NCBI RefSeq assembly: GCF_000020985.1
Contig: NC_011296.1
Coordinates: 372,001 to 436,000 of the forward strand
DNA length: 64,000 bases
Source of the DNA: Thermodesulfovibrio yellowstonii DSM 11347
GTDB taxonomy: Bacteria > Nitrospirota > Thermodesulfovibrionia > Thermodesulfovibrionales > Thermodesulfovibrionaceae
Direction: 5' to 3'
Position numbers and translations under genes: made by a program. Below the pieces are notes generated by a model. That model saw nothing but the letters and a program-made list of their open reading frames with translations, was not told the origin of the DNA and did not search any database. Below are positions 16,705 through 25,718 of the stretch, piece after piece. Position 1 is the stretch's first letter. Each line of letters opens with the position of its first letter.

Positions 16705-17769
16705 CTATAAAATTTCTAAATCCTTTGACAGAGTTGTTAAAACTTCCACTGAATTTTCTTTTACAGCTACCATATCTTCTATCCTCACTCCTCCAAAACC
16801 TTCAATATAAATTCCTGGTTCTATCGTAAAAATCATGCCAGGCTTGATAGTTTCTTCAGATTGAGCACTTATTTTTGGCAATTCATGAACATCAAGCCCA
16901 ACTCCGTGTCCTGTTGCATGACCAAAGTTTTCGCCATAACCAGATTGTTTTATCAAATTTCTTGCTACTGCGTCAATTCCTTTAGCCTCAATGTCAACTC
17001 TACATGTTTCAATTGCTTGAAGATTTGCATTATTGACTATTTCGTAAATTTCCTTCTGTTTTTCTGAAGCCTCTCCTATTATAAATGTCCTTGTCATATC
17101 ACAAAAATAACCGTTGTATTCAGCACCCCAGTCAATTATAACAAAATCTCCTCTTTTAAGTATTCTATTAGAATGTCTCCAGTGGGGCATTGAAGAATTC
17201 TCTCCTGATGCTACAATTACAGGAAAGGGTAAACTATCGCTGTGTTCTTTTATTGTATTTTCTACCATTTTTGCTATAGTTTTTTCAGTAATTCCTTCTT
17301 TAATAATATGTTTATTTTGCAAAAAAGCATTTTCTGCTATTTTGATTGCTTCTTTTATATTGTTTATTTCTTCGTCTTCCTTAACTGCTCTAATATTTTC
17401 AATAACATAATGCTCAGGAACAAGCTCAAGTTTTGTATTATCCCTGAGCTTTAAAAAAGTCTCATAGGTGCATGTAACTTCAAAAGAAAGTTTTTTTATA
17501 TGCATCTCCTCAATTAATTTTTTTAATGTATCAATCCATGAGTCTTTAAAACATATAATTTCTCCTGTAGCTTCCTTTTTAGCCTGCTCACTATAACGAA
17601 AATCAACAAAAATATAGCATCCTGTCCATGTTAAAAGAGCAATAGCAAAAGTGCCTTTAAAACCTGTAAGATATCTAATATTTTTGAGATTTGTTACTAA
17701 AAAAGCTTCAGAATATGAACTTATTTTATCAAAAACCTTTTTAACCCTGTTTTCATATTTATTTGCCAA
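16705..17769 (-). CDS. M24 metallopeptidase (Xaa-Pro aminopeptidase/dipeptidase)
   Basis: A 354-aa protein with an N-terminal creatinase-like domain (about 1-125) and a C-terminal pita-bread catalytic domain. Metal ligands are visible in IDWGAEYNGYFCDMTRTF (two Asp), GHATGHGVGLDVHE (His), FTIEPGIYIEG (Glu) and GVRIEDM (Glu). It releases N-terminal residues before proline or cleaves Xaa-Pro dipeptides in the cytoplasm. The start appears to be TTG, with GGGAG 8-9 nt upstream and an 11-nt overlap with coaBC. Its position next to efp is a common arrangement. Aminopeptidase and dipeptidase roles cannot be separated from sequence alone. Confidence 0.9.
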   Translation of the reverse strand: MANKYENRVKKVFDKISSYSEAFLVTNLKNIRYLTGFKGTFAIALLTWTGCYIFVDFRYSEQAKKEATGEIICFKDSWIDTLKKLIEEMHIKKLSFEVTCTYETFLKLRDNTKLELVPEHYVIENIRAVKEDEEINNIKEAIKIAENAFLQNKHIIKEGITEKTIAKMVENTIKEHSDSLPFPVIVASGENSSMPHWRHSNRILKRGDFVIIDWGAEYNGYFCDMTRTFIIGEASEKQKEIYEIVNNANLQAIETCRVDIEAKGIDAVARNLIKQSGYGENFGHATGHGVGLDVHELPKISAQSEETIKPGMIFTIEPGIYIEGFGGVRIEDMVAVKENSVEVLTTLSKDLEIL

Positions 17770-18958
17770 GTTTTATCTCCCTGATTTTAGAAAGAATAAT
17801 ACTGGCTATCTCTTCTTTTGACATTAGCGGAGTTTTTTCTTCAAAAAATTTATTTCCTTTTCTGTAAATTATTAATACTTCATTAGTGTCAGATTCCATG
17901 CCTCTGTCTTTTTGCATAATATCATTAAGGATAATCATGTCAAGTGATTTTTCCCTCAACTTTATTTTTGCCCTTTCTGTATTAAGCCCTGCTTCAGCAG
18001 CAAAGCCTACAGTAAATGGTTTTTTTTTAAGCTTTGAAACTTCTATGAGTATATCAGGACAAAGTTTAAGTGGGATTGATTTTATTGATTTTTTTTCAAT
18101 TTTTGTTTTAAAAATTTTTTTGGGTTCAAAATCAAGAGGAGCTGCTGCCATCAAAAGAGTGGTAGCTTTATTTATGTTTCCCATAACTTGATTGAGCATT
18201 TCAGACGTTGTTTCAACTCGGATAAATCTATCAACTTCAGGTGGTTCAATAGTTGATGGTCCACTTATAAGTGTTACATAGGCACCTTTTCTTTTTGCAA
18301 TTTTTGCCAGAGCATAACCCATTTTCCCTGAAGATTTATTTGTTATGAATCTTATAGTGTCAATATATTGTCTTGTTGGTCCTGCTGTGATAATTATATG
18401 TTCTTTTTCTAAATCTTTTTCAGTTATGGCAGAAACTACACTCTCAAAAATCTTATTTATTGATGCAAGTCTTCCAGCACCTTCCTCTCCGCAAGCAAGT
18501 AAACCTTCTTCAGGTCCTACAAATTTCACTCCAAGATTTTTCAAATATTCAATACTTTTCTGAACCTGAGGAGATTGATACATTCTCCAGTTCATTGCAG
18601 GAGCAATGATTACATGTCCTTTGAATGCAAGTAGAGTTGTTGTAAGAAGGTCATCTGCAATGCCTGAAGCGTACTTATTAATCAGATTTGCAGTAGCTGG
18701 CGCAACTAAAAAAATATCTGCTTTTTTTGCAAGCTCAATATGAGAAAGAGGCTCTTCAAACATGTCAATCAAAACTTTATTGCCACATGATATCTCAATA
18801 CTGAGAGGTGTAACAAAATAGGTTGCCTTTTCGGTCATAACAGGAAAAATGTCGGCTTCTGCATCTTTTAAAAGTTTAATAAGTTCATATATTTTGTATG
18901 CAGCAATACTTCCTGTTATACCGAGGATAATTTTTTTATTTTTTAAAAAATTCCCCAC
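17759..18958 (-). CDS. coaBC: Bifunctional phosphopantothenoylcysteine decarboxylase/synthetase
   Basis: A 399-aa fusion: CoaC flavoprotein (about 1-185; ITGSIAAYKIYEL, the catalytic His in PLSHIELAKKAD, APAMNWRMY, and the lid cysteine in LLACGEEGAGRLA) and CoaB synthetase (about 190-399; ITAGPTRQYIDTIRFITN, KSSGKMGYALA). It converts 4'-phosphopantothenate plus cysteine to 4'-phosphopantetheine in coenzyme A synthesis. The start is GTG with no clear Shine-Dalgarno. It lies between rpoZ and the peptidase gene; gmk-rpoZ-coaBC is a widely conserved order. Confidence 0.93.
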   Translation of the reverse strand: MGNFLKNKKIILGITGSIAAYKIYELIKLLKDAEADIFPVMTEKATYFVTPLSIEISCGNKVLIDMFEEPLSHIELAKKADIFLVAPATANLINKYASGIADDLLTTTLLAFKGHVIIAPAMNWRMYQSPQVQKSIEYLKNLGVKFVGPEEGLLACGEEGAGRLASINKIFESVVSAITEKDLEKEHIIITAGPTRQYIDTIRFITNKSSGKMGYALAKIAKRKGAYVTLISGPSTIEPPEVDRFIRVETTSEMLNQVMGNINKATTLLMAAAPLDFEPKKIFKTKIEKKSIKSIPLKLCPDILIEVSKLKKKPFTVGFAAEAGLNTERAKIKLREKSLDMIILNDIMQKDRGMESDTNEVLIIYRKGNKFFEEKTPLMSKEEIASIILSKIREIKLGK

Positions 18959-18976
18959 TGTTCACAATTAAATTTT

Positions 18977-19393
18977 TTATTCCTGTTCATTAGAAGAATT
19001 GCTTTCACCTTCTGTAAACAGGTCCTCAAGCATTTTTTCAGCTGATTCTTTTCCGTGTAAATAAACTTTAAGGTCTTTTTCAAGTTCACTGAGATCAGGA
19101 ATTGCTTTTCTTTTATCTTCAAGAAGTTTTTTAACATCAATCTGATCAATCTTTTCTTTAGCTTTCACTGCCTCTTCGCCTGTAATATAATCTATTTTAT
19201 TTGACAAAATCTCAAGCAGGGCTGTTGTTGTAACTTTTTTACCCTTTTTGTCTATTTTTGCTGTTGCCCCAAGAGAAAGTTCAGCTGCCCTCTGAGCTGC
19301 AATAAGTGCCAGCCGATATCTTGATTCAATTTTTGTTCTGTCCAGTTCTATTGGTAGAGAAATAATATCAAGACTTTGTTCTTTTTTCTTCAT
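18977..19393 (-). CDS. rpoZ: RNA polymerase omega subunit
   Basis: A 138-aa protein. The core is a canonical omega domain (IESRYRLALIAAQRAAEL, then KKVTTTALLEIL). The C-terminus is longer than usual, with an acidic tail rich in Glu and Ser (EDLFTEGESNSSNEQE). Omega assists folding of the beta-prime subunit and assembly of the polymerase. I used the ATG giving MKKKEQSLD, preceded by AGGAGG at 8 nt; a longer frame would overlap gmk. It lies 13 nt after gmk, in the usual gmk-rpoZ order. Confidence 0.9.
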   Translation of the reverse strand: MKKKEQSLDIISLPIELDRTKIESRYRLALIAAQRAAELSLGATAKIDKKGKKVTTTALLEILSNKIDYITGEEAVKAKEKIDQIDVKKLLEDKRKAIPDLSELEKDLKVYLHGKESAEKMLEDLFTEGESNSSNEQE

Positions 19394-19406
19394 CTTATTT
19401 TCCTCC

Positions 19407-20021
19407 TTATTTTTTGAAAATTTCATCTATTTTATTGTGTTCTATTCTTTTTGTTTTCAATCTTTCTGCATAAATTATACAGAGTAAGTCATTTAAAGCC
19501 CTTTCAATACTATCATTTATCACGACATAGTCATAAAATTTATATTGAGAAATTTCTTGAGATGCTTTGCTCAATCTTTTGTCTATTATATCTTTATCCT
19601 CATTTCTTAGTAAAAGTCTTTTTTCTAACTCCTTTAGAGAAGGTGGAAGAATAAAAATTAAAACACTATCAGGATAAAGCTTTCTTATATTTTTTGCTCC
19701 CTGTGTATCAATGTCAAGCAATATATCATATCCGTTTTTGATTAAATCAAATATAACTTTTTTTGAAGTTCCATAAAAATTTCCATAAACCTCTGCCCAT
19801 TCAATAAACTCGTCATTGACTATCATTTTTTCAAAGTTTTTTTTATCTACAAAAAAATAATCAACTCCATTCTTCTCATAAGGTCTCGGTTGCCTTGTTG
19901 TATGGGAAATACTCATTTTTAAATCTGGTAATATTTTAAGTAATCTCTCACACAATGTTGTTTTCCCAGTTCCTGAAGGAGCAGATATAACGAAAATAAT
20001 TCCCTTTTTATAAATCTCCAT
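19407..20021 (-). CDS. gmk: Guanylate kinase
   Basis: A 204-aa protein with P-loop [15 protein letters not shown], the GMP-binding [17 protein letters not shown] segment, [11 protein letters not shown] and the lid region [14 protein letters not shown]. It phosphorylates GMP to GDP in nucleotide metabolism. Its start overlaps the remA stop by 14 nt, and rpoZ follows. Length and motifs are ordinary. Confidence 0.95.
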   Translation of the reverse strand: MEIYKKGIIFVISAPSGTGKTTLCERLLKILPDLKMSISHTTRQPRPYEKNGVDYFFVDKKNFEKMIVNDEFIEWAEVYGNFYGTSKKVIFDLIKNGYDILLDIDTQGAKNIRKLYPDSVLIFILPPSLKELEKRLLLRNEDKDIIDKRLSKASQEISQYKFYDYVVINDSIERALNDLLCIIYAERLKTKRIEHNKIDEIFKK

Positions 20022-20265
20022 CTTCTACTCTGTTTATTTCATTTATTCTCTGCAAAATAGTTTCAACTTGAAGGGCGCTTAATATTATATGGTCACTATC
20101 AGTAATTATAATTGAACGAGTTTTTCTCCCTTCAGTTGCGTCAATGAGTTTTCCTCTTTTCCTTGCTTCATCTTTCATCCTTTTCATGGGAGATGAGCCA
20201 GGATTAACCACTGCAATAATTCTTGATAAAGATACTATATTACCAAATCCTATATTTACAAGCAT
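20008..20265 (-). CDS. remA: RemA/DUF370 family regulator
   Basis: An 85-aa protein matching the DUF370/RemA pattern from end to end: [68 protein letters not shown]. In Bacillus RemA is a ring-shaped DNA-binding regulator of matrix and osmoprotection genes; in other phyla its role is unclear. The yicC-remA-gmk-rpoZ order seen here is conserved widely, which supports the assignment rather than a specific function. Confidence 0.9.
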   Translation of the reverse strand: MLVNIGFGNIVSLSRIIAVVNPGSSPMKRMKDEARKRGKLIDATEGRKTRSIIITDSDHIILSALQVETILQRINEINRVEDGDL

Positions 20266-20267
20266 GA

Positions 20268-21119
20268 CTATTGAATATTCTGGATTTGTTCTTTCAGTCT
20301 TTCAGTTTGTGTTTTTATATCAATAGCAAGGGTTTTTACTTGAAAATCTTCAGTTTTTGCCATTACTGTATTGATTTCTCTATTTATTTCCTGAAGTAAA
20401 AAATCCAATTTTTTCCCAACCATTCCACCCTCTAAAATATTTTCTCTAAATTGAGTAATATGACTGCGAAGTCTGTCAACTTCTTCTTTTATATCTATTT
20501 TCTGAGCATATAAGATAATTTGTTCTAACACTCTCTTTTCATCCAGATTATTTTCCGCTATTATTTCTTTTACCCTGTTTTTTAAGGAATTAATATAGGT
20601 ATTATAACTTACATCCACCATATTTTCTAAATCTTTAATCTTATTCTCAAGATTGTTGGTAATTTCTATCAGAGATTGTTTTATTATCTCACCCTCTCTT
20701 TTTCTCATTTCATGAAGTGATTCAAGAGCTTCTGATACAGCAAGCATTAGGGTATTTATATCAGGTTCCTCTTCTTCATATATAAAAAGTTCTTTAAAAT
20801 TTGAAAACATTGAAATATCAATTGAACCAAGAATGCTCAACTCTTTTTTTAAATCAATAAATGCTGAGTATAGCTGCTTTGCAAGATTTTTATTGAGGTA
20901 AACCTTTCCTGTTTTTTCTTTCTGATTAATTGATACAATAACATCTATTTTACCTTTATAAAATTTTTGTTTTATGAGATTTCTTATTTCAATTTCATGG
21001 CTTGCGAGTATTTGAGGCAGTTTTAAATTTATTTCAAGAAATCTATGATTTAGAGATTTTGCCTCAACTCTGAATATTCCTTTTTCAGAAAATCCATAAC
21101 CTGTAAGACTTTCTATCAA
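20268..21119 (-). CDS. yicC: YicC family endoribonuclease
   Basis: A 283-aa protein with the N-terminal signature (M)[31 protein letters not shown], and the C-terminal metal-site region [19 protein letters not shown]. YicC proteins (YicC_N plus DUF1732) are hairpin-opening endoribonucleases in the enterobacterial and Bacillus cases studied. The start is TTG, with GGAG 8 nt upstream, and it overlaps the preceding stop as TTGA. Confidence 0.92.
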   Translation of the reverse strand: MIESLTGYGFSEKGIFRVEAKSLNHRFLEINLKLPQILASHEIEIRNLIKQKFYKGKIDVIVSINQKEKTGKVYLNKNLAKQLYSAFIDLKKELSILGSIDISMFSNFKELFIYEEEEPDINTLMLAVSEALESLHEMRKREGEIIKQSLIEITNNLENKIKDLENMVDVSYNTYINSLKNRVKEIIAENNLDEKRVLEQIILYAQKIDIKEEVDRLRSHITQFRENILEGGMVGKKLDFLLQEINREINTVMAKTEDFQVKTLAIDIKTQTERLKEQIQNIQ

Positions 21120-21379
21120 ACCAGTTCTCCTTTTAGTTTAATAATTTTGTGTTTTGATGTTTTCCCCTTTATTATTTCAATCCTTGATTTAGGAATATTT
21201 AATATTTCAGAAAGCATCTCAATAAGCTCTTTATTAGCCAGTCCATCATGAGGTTGAGCTGCAAGTCTTAATTTTAGAGTATTTCCTTCAATCCCTCCTA
21301 TTCCAGTAATTTTTGCCCCAGTCTTTACAAGCACTTTTAATAGGTAACCATCTTTATCTTTTGATAAAGGAATTTCCAT
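21116..21379 (-). CDS. DUF167 (YggU) family protein
   Basis: An 87-aa protein with the family pattern YLLKVLVKTGAKITGIGGI, LKLRLAAQPHDGLANKELIE and SRIEIIKGKTSKHKIIKL. The molecular function of YggU/DUF167 proteins is not established. The gene overlaps the PAP2 gene by 26 nt upstream and yicC by 4 nt downstream, so it is part of the same transcript. Confidence 0.85.
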   Translation of the reverse strand: MEIPLSKDKDGYLLKVLVKTGAKITGIGGIEGNTLKLRLAAQPHDGLANKELIEMLSEILNIPKSRIEIIKGKTSKHKIIKLKGELV

Positions 21380-22238
21380 TTCTTGTTAACCAAAAATTAT
21401 AGTATAAATTACCAATAGATAAACTTACAACTGCTAAAATAATCCCACCTAAAACATCAGTAAAATAGTGATATCTGCAATAAATTGTAGAGACTATTAA
21501 AAATAAGACAGGAATAAGGCTCAACCAAAAAAGCTTTCTTGAATATTTTAACATTAAAAAAAGAACTACTAACGATATTCCAACATGTCCGCTTGGAAAG
21601 GCATCTCTTTTTATTCCTTCAAGAGAATTTAAAAAATCTTTAATTCTGTCAGCCAGAAACAATCCACTAAGATCATTATGAAACATGTGTGGGATACTAT
21701 ATCTTGGACCAAGAGCAGGAAATATCATATAGCCAACATAGGAAAGATAATAACAAAAAAGCACAATAAACAATGCTCTATAGAATTCCTTTTTATTTCC
21801 GTTTTTAATTAGATAAACTCCTATTAGAAAAGGAAGAATATAATACACGCAATATGAAATCTGCATTAATTCAGTAAAAAAAGGGTTTGCAATTCTTTCA
21901 AAATAAACATATGGATAAAAACCTAAAATTGAATAATCAAGCTTAAGTAGAATTTCATCAATATCTCTTGGATTTATATAAGGAGTAAGCTCGCCTACTG
22001 TGTCAAAGGCAATTAACACAGAAAAAACAGGAAGGCAAATATTTTTTATAAAAGATAAAAGAGCATTGTCTGGAATTTTAAAAAGAAAAATTTGGAATAA
22101 AACTATGGAAGCATAAAGTGTGAAAAAGTTGAAAAAGGGCAGTCTATTTGAAAAAATAAGTAATAAAAGGCACATACCAGTAAAAAATATAATATTTAAC
22201 TGAAATGCTGGTTGTAGTTTTAAAAATTTTTTTACCAT
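21354..22238 (-). CDS. PAP2-superfamily integral membrane phosphatase or transferase
   Basis: A 294-aa protein with about 7-8 transmembrane helices. The PAP2 catalytic motifs are visible late in the chain: FPSGHVGISLV (SGH motif) and RYHYFTDVLGG (RxxxxxHxxxD), preceded by FPALGPRYSIP. The GPRYxxP motif and domain order resemble inositol-phosphoceramide synthase/AUR1-like members rather than undecaprenyl-pyrophosphate phosphatase, so it may act on lipid phosphates in the inner membrane. The start ATG overlaps the NYN stop by one base. Substrate unknown. Confidence 0.8.
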   Translation of the reverse strand: MVKKFLKLQPAFQLNIIFFTGMCLLLLIFSNRLPFFNFFTLYASIVLFQIFLFKIPDNALLSFIKNICLPVFSVLIAFDTVGELTPYINPRDIDEILLKLDYSILGFYPYVYFERIANPFFTELMQISYCVYYILPFLIGVYLIKNGNKKEFYRALFIVLFCYYLSYVGYMIFPALGPRYSIPHMFHNDLSGLFLADRIKDFLNSLEGIKRDAFPSGHVGISLVVLFLMLKYSRKLFWLSLIPVLFLIVSTIYCRYHYFTDVLGGIILAVVSLSIGNLYYNFWLTRNGNSFIKR

Positions 22239-22684
22239 TATAGTTTTGATATTGCCCTTAGTATTGCTTTTTGTTTTTTTGAAAGAGTTACTCCTTTTGA
22301 TTGTTCCAAATAGTATTCCTCGCCATTAAGAATATCAGAAAATATTTCAGAGTTAACTACCACGCAGTTTTCTTTCCAGCCTGTTTTTTCTATATCTCTG
22401 TCAGAAGTTATTACAATCCATGAATATTTTTCTGTTTTTAAAAGTCTTTTTATTACATCGTCAGCTTTTTCATTAGCTCCTGAATAAATTATTCTTATTC
22501 CACCCTGATATTCTATTGTTTCCCTACCATATCCTTCTTTATATCCATCAAAAACAACAGTAATATCATGTCCTTTTTTATTGTGATAGTTTATGAGTGT
22601 TTGAATAAGTTGTTGTCTGGCTTTTTTTAAATCACGATGTAAAATCCCAATGAGATTATATCCGTCAATTAAAAGCTTGCTCAT
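22238..22684 (-). CDS. NYN-domain (YacP/Rae1-like) nuclease
   Basis: A 148-aa PIN-like/NYN domain: LLIDGYNLIG (catalytic Asp), ITVVFDGYKEGYGRE, SGANEKADDVIKRLL and IVITSDRDIE. This matches the YacP family, whose Bacillus member Rae1 cleaves mRNA in the ribosome A site. It is the first gene of the long minus-strand series. The ATG follows an A-rich stretch with no Shine-Dalgarno, so the start or mode of initiation is less certain than the gene itself. Confidence 0.82.
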   Translation of the reverse strand: MSKLLIDGYNLIGILHRDLKKARQQLIQTLINYHNKKGHDITVVFDGYKEGYGRETIEYQGGIRIIYSGANEKADDVIKRLLKTEKYSWIVITSDRDIEKTGWKENCVVVNSEIFSDILNGEEYYLEQSKGVTLSKKQKAILRAISKL

Positions 22685-22717
22685 TTTTTTATTTTAAATT
22701 TTACAACTATATTTTTT

Positions 22718-23141
22718 GAAGCTGTTTAATTATCAACTGACATTCTAAGGAGTCTCAATGACCCCGAAGAATCTCTGCCCGAGGGCTCTCCTCTTTCTTT
22801 ATCATTCCGAACACCCTCAATGGGTGTGAGGAACCTCTGCCCTGTTTACCCTTGTAGGAAAAAGTGGAGGAGATTTCTTACAGACCTATCACTTTGTTCG
22901 GAACTACGCTTCTTTTCGGCGAGGCATGACACTCTTTTTCTGTCACCCCGAGCGAAAGCGAGGGGTCTACTCTTTTAGACGGAGATTCCTCGCTTCGCTC
23001 GAAATGACAAAAGAGGAACGTTCCTTGGAATGACAAGAAAAAGGCGGAATGACAGATAGAATGAGCGAAATGGCAGATAGAAGACTTAGGATGACAGTTA
23101 GAGGTGCGGAATGCAAAGTGAGCAGGCTTTTGAACAGGCTC
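22718..23141. repeat. Dispersed repeat element A filling the gap upstream of the NYN gene
   Basis: This gap holds no supportable gene. It contains several arms of the window-wide repeat family: GGAGTCTCAATGACCCCGAA, a CACCCTCAATGGGTGTGAGG hairpin, and CGAGCGAAAGCGAGGGG and CTCGCTTCGCTCG variants. The left edge GAAGCTGTTTAAT and the reverse-complemented right edge GAGCCTGTTCAAAAG look like imperfect terminal inverted repeats. The right edge abuts the stop codon of the FkbM gene. Confidence 0.7.
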
Positions 23142-23980
23142 TATTCCATATAAGCCCATATATTATATGGTGTAAGTCTCATAAAGTCTTTGAATTCAAG
23201 TGTTGATAAAAAGGAGATAGTTTTTTCATCATCAAAGGACTCTATCAATAAATGAACTTCTTCAAATTCCTTAAAAATATTTTTACCTTTGCTTAAAATT
23301 TTTCCCTCAGCACCTTCAACATCAATTTTTATTACCAAAATATCAAAAAAATTTGTAAACTCTCTTAAAAGGCTTTCTAAAGTCTGGGTTTTAACTGATA
23401 TTTCTTTCCCTAAATCTTCAGTAACAAAAGTTTGCCCAGGCACTTTATCATTATGGAAGATTGAAATAGTTACTCCATCTTTGTCCCACAAAGCAATATT
23501 GTAGGTTTTAATTATATGGTTTAATTTATTAATCTGAATGTTTTTAAGTAATATTTCATAATTAAACAGACTTGCTTCAACTGACAGCACTAATAAATCA
23601 TAATTTAAGAATTTCTTTGCAACTTCAATGGAATAACATCCTATATTTGCTCCAATATCAACAAATAGAACTTTTTTTCTTTTTTTAAAAAATTTTTTAA
23701 ATCTCTTAAAAAGTTCTTTTCTATCAAGATATTCGTATGCAGGTGAAACAGTAATAGCATCGGTAGTTTTTGGTCTAATATAGAATATGCCGTATTTTGT
23801 AATGATAACATTGTCATTAAAAGGATAAATTAGCATATATGATTTTTTAAAAATTTTGATAAATGAGTATAAAAGTTCATAAACATAAAATTTCAATTTT
23901 GGAGTTTTAATTTGAAAAGGTAGAATAAAAATTTTATAAAAAAGATAGCTAAAATAAAACTTCCAGCTATTGTATCTCAT
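23141..23980 (-). CDS. FkbM family methyltransferase
   Basis: A 279-aa protein with an N-terminal hydrophobic stretch and a Rossmann SAM-binding domain: motif I FVDIGANIGCYSIEV, NIALWDKDG, and the FkbM hallmark VIKIDVEGAEGKILSKG. These enzymes O-methylate sugars or other small groups. Here the neighbours (polyprenyl-phosphate sugar synthase, GT9, DUF2723 protein) point to a surface glycan. The stop codon coincides with the end of a repeat element, so the last codons may have been altered by an insertion. Confidence 0.85.
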   Translation of the reverse strand: MRYNSWKFYFSYLFYKIFILPFQIKTPKLKFYVYELLYSFIKIFKKSYMLIYPFNDNVIITKYGIFYIRPKTTDAITVSPAYEYLDRKELFKRFKKFFKKRKKVLFVDIGANIGCYSIEVAKKFLNYDLLVLSVEASLFNYEILLKNIQINKLNHIIKTYNIALWDKDGVTISIFHNDKVPGQTFVTEDLGKEISVKTQTLESLLREFTNFFDILVIKIDVEGAEGKILSKGKNIFKEFEEVHLLIESFDDEKTISFLSTLEFKDFMRLTPYNIWAYME

Positions 23981-23985
23981 ATTGT

Positions 23986-24690
23986 CTATTTCCCAAATTT
24001 TAGTTTCCAGACCATTAAAGCTGCTTCGCGGACGATTCTTTTATTCATTTTTGATGAGCCGCTGTTTCGTTCATAAAAAATTATTGGTATTTCAGTAATT
24101 TTGAAATCCATTTTGTATACTCTGTAAACCATTTCTATCTGAAAGGCGTAACCATTTGACTTTATATTGTCAAGGTTTAAGGCTTCAATTACCTTTCTAC
24201 TGTAACAGCGGTAACCGCTTGTTACATCAGTAAGAAAACTGAGCCCGAGTATTGTTGTTGCATACTTATTTGCAAATTTTGAAAGAAGAAGTCTCCTGAA
24301 ATCCCATCCAACTACACTTATTGTCCCATGAGTGTATCTTGAACCAATGACAAGAGCATAATCTTCTTTGCATTTCTCAATAAATTTTGGAATATCAGCA
24401 GGATCATGAGATAAATCAGCGTCCATCTCAAATATATATTGATAATCTTTCTTTAAAGCCCATTTAAAACCAGTAACATAAGCTGTTCCGAGTCCGAGTT
24501 TTGCAGGTCTTTCAATAAGATTTATTCTTGTTGATTTATTCATCCATTTTTTTATTAAATTAGCTGTCCCATCCTCTGATGCATCATCTATGAAAAGCAT
24601 ATCAATGTTTTGTTCAAGAAGTTTGGGAATTAATTTGTCTATATTTTCTGCCTCATTGTATGTAGGCAGTATCACAAGAGTATCAATCAT
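23986..24690 (-). CDS. Polyprenyl-phosphate mannose/sugar synthase (GT2)
   Basis: A 234-aa GT2 of the DPM1 type: VILPTYNEAENIDKLIP, FIDDASEDGTA, FEMDADLSHDP (DxD) and VTSGYRCYSRKV. No C-terminal membrane helices, so it is a soluble, membrane-associated enzyme that moves a sugar from an NDP-sugar to a polyprenyl phosphate on the cytoplasmic side. Its likely consumer in the same operon is the GT-C-like DUF2723 protein. The start overlaps the preceding GT9 stop by 4 nt. Confidence 0.88.
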   Translation of the reverse strand: MIDTLVILPTYNEAENIDKLIPKLLEQNIDMLFIDDASEDGTANLIKKWMNKSTRINLIERPAKLGLGTAYVTGFKWALKKDYQYIFEMDADLSHDPADIPKFIEKCKEDYALVIGSRYTHGTISVVGWDFRRLLLSKFANKYATTILGLSFLTDVTSGYRCYSRKVIEALNLDNIKSNGYAFQIEMVYRVYKMDFKITEIPIIFYERNSGSSKMNKRIVREAALMVWKLKFGK

Positions 24691-25715
24691 AATAAACTCT
24701 CCAGAGCATTTTTTACGGTTGATACATCAATATCTTTAAGGCATTTAAAATCTAATCCTGAATGGCATTTAAGAGGCTCTGGAGAATAGTAAAAACATGG
24801 CGAACAGGAAAGTTCAATACGAACAACTCTGTGTTTTACCTTCCAAGGTCTAACCCATGCAGGATTTGTTGGTCCAAAAATGGCAACAGTTGGAATTCCT
24901 AAAGCAGAAGCAATATGCATTAGCCCTGAATCATTTGAAATAAATGCATTCAGATGAGTAATTATTGATGCAACCTCACGAATAGGTTTATTTTGAATGA
25001 TAATTACGTTACCATATTTTGCATTATTAAATATAAATTCATTTTCCTGTTTTTCTTCCTCTGTGCCAAAGATGAAAAAATCAATATCTGGTAGACTATT
25101 TATAAGTTCTAAAAATTTTTCTTCTGACCATCTTCTCTGTTTATGTCCTTTAAATCTACTTGTTCCCGTATGAATACCAATCTTAACTGCTTTTTTAGAT
25201 AAAACCTTAACCAGTTGCTCTCCTTGCTTAATTTCTTTTTCATCAAGATAAATCCTCATTTCTGGAGATTTATCTGTTTTTATTCCCAGAAACTCAAGTA
25301 GCCTTAAATTTTCTTCAACATTATGAAGTGTCATGTCTTCTTTTAATGTTTGATTTTTTAGAAAATTAAGTTCCATAAAATCTCTTTTAAAATATCTGTG
25401 TCCTATTCTATATTTTGCTCCTGTAAGAAGACTCAAAATATTATACTGTTTTCTGTTTGAAGGATAAAAATTGATTGAGCAATCAAATTTTTCTAAAGAA
25501 AAAATAAATTTTAAGGATTTTAAAATTCCTCGTTCAAAAAATGGGAAATAAATGAGTTCATCAATATAGGGATTGTTTTTAAGAACTTCATAGGTACCTT
25601 TGAACATACATATATTTACAATTCTGCAATCAAGGTTTTTTTTCAGAACCTCAATTGCCGGAGTTGTCATCAGAGTATCACCAATTCCATATAAAGGTAA
25701 AATAAGGATTTTCAT
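24687..25715 (-). CDS. Glycosyltransferase family 9 (heptosyltransferase-like)
   Basis: A 342-aa GT-B protein: N-terminal ILPLYGIGDTLMTTPAIEVL and C-terminal SNDSGLMHIASALGIPTVAI, FGPTNPAWVRPW, with a cysteine pair (CSPCFYY). GT9 enzymes add heptose to lipopolysaccharide inner core. It is one of four GT9 genes in the window; the other three lie between 38.8 and 44.6 kb. The acceptor is unknown. Confidence 0.88.
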   Translation of the reverse strand: MKILILPLYGIGDTLMTTPAIEVLKKNLDCRIVNICMFKGTYEVLKNNPYIDELIYFPFFERGILKSLKFIFSLEKFDCSINFYPSNRKQYNILSLLTGAKYRIGHRYFKRDFMELNFLKNQTLKEDMTLHNVEENLRLLEFLGIKTDKSPEMRIYLDEKEIKQGEQLVKVLSKKAVKIGIHTGTSRFKGHKQRRWSEEKFLELINSLPDIDFFIFGTEEEKQENEFIFNNAKYGNVIIIQNKPIREVASIITHLNAFISNDSGLMHIASALGIPTVAIFGPTNPAWVRPWKVKHRVVRIELSCSPCFYYSPEPLKCHSGLDFKCLKDIDVSTVKNALESLL

Positions 25716-25718
25716 GGC

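Noticed and set aside
18943-19149. 68-codon frame in the rpoZ region
   Set aside because: Overlaps rpoZ in another frame with no RBS or recognisable domain.
22878-23159. 93-codon frame with FERSEESP-type peptides
   Set aside because: Made entirely of dispersed repeat arms; the same kind of peptide appears in frames across the other repeats.
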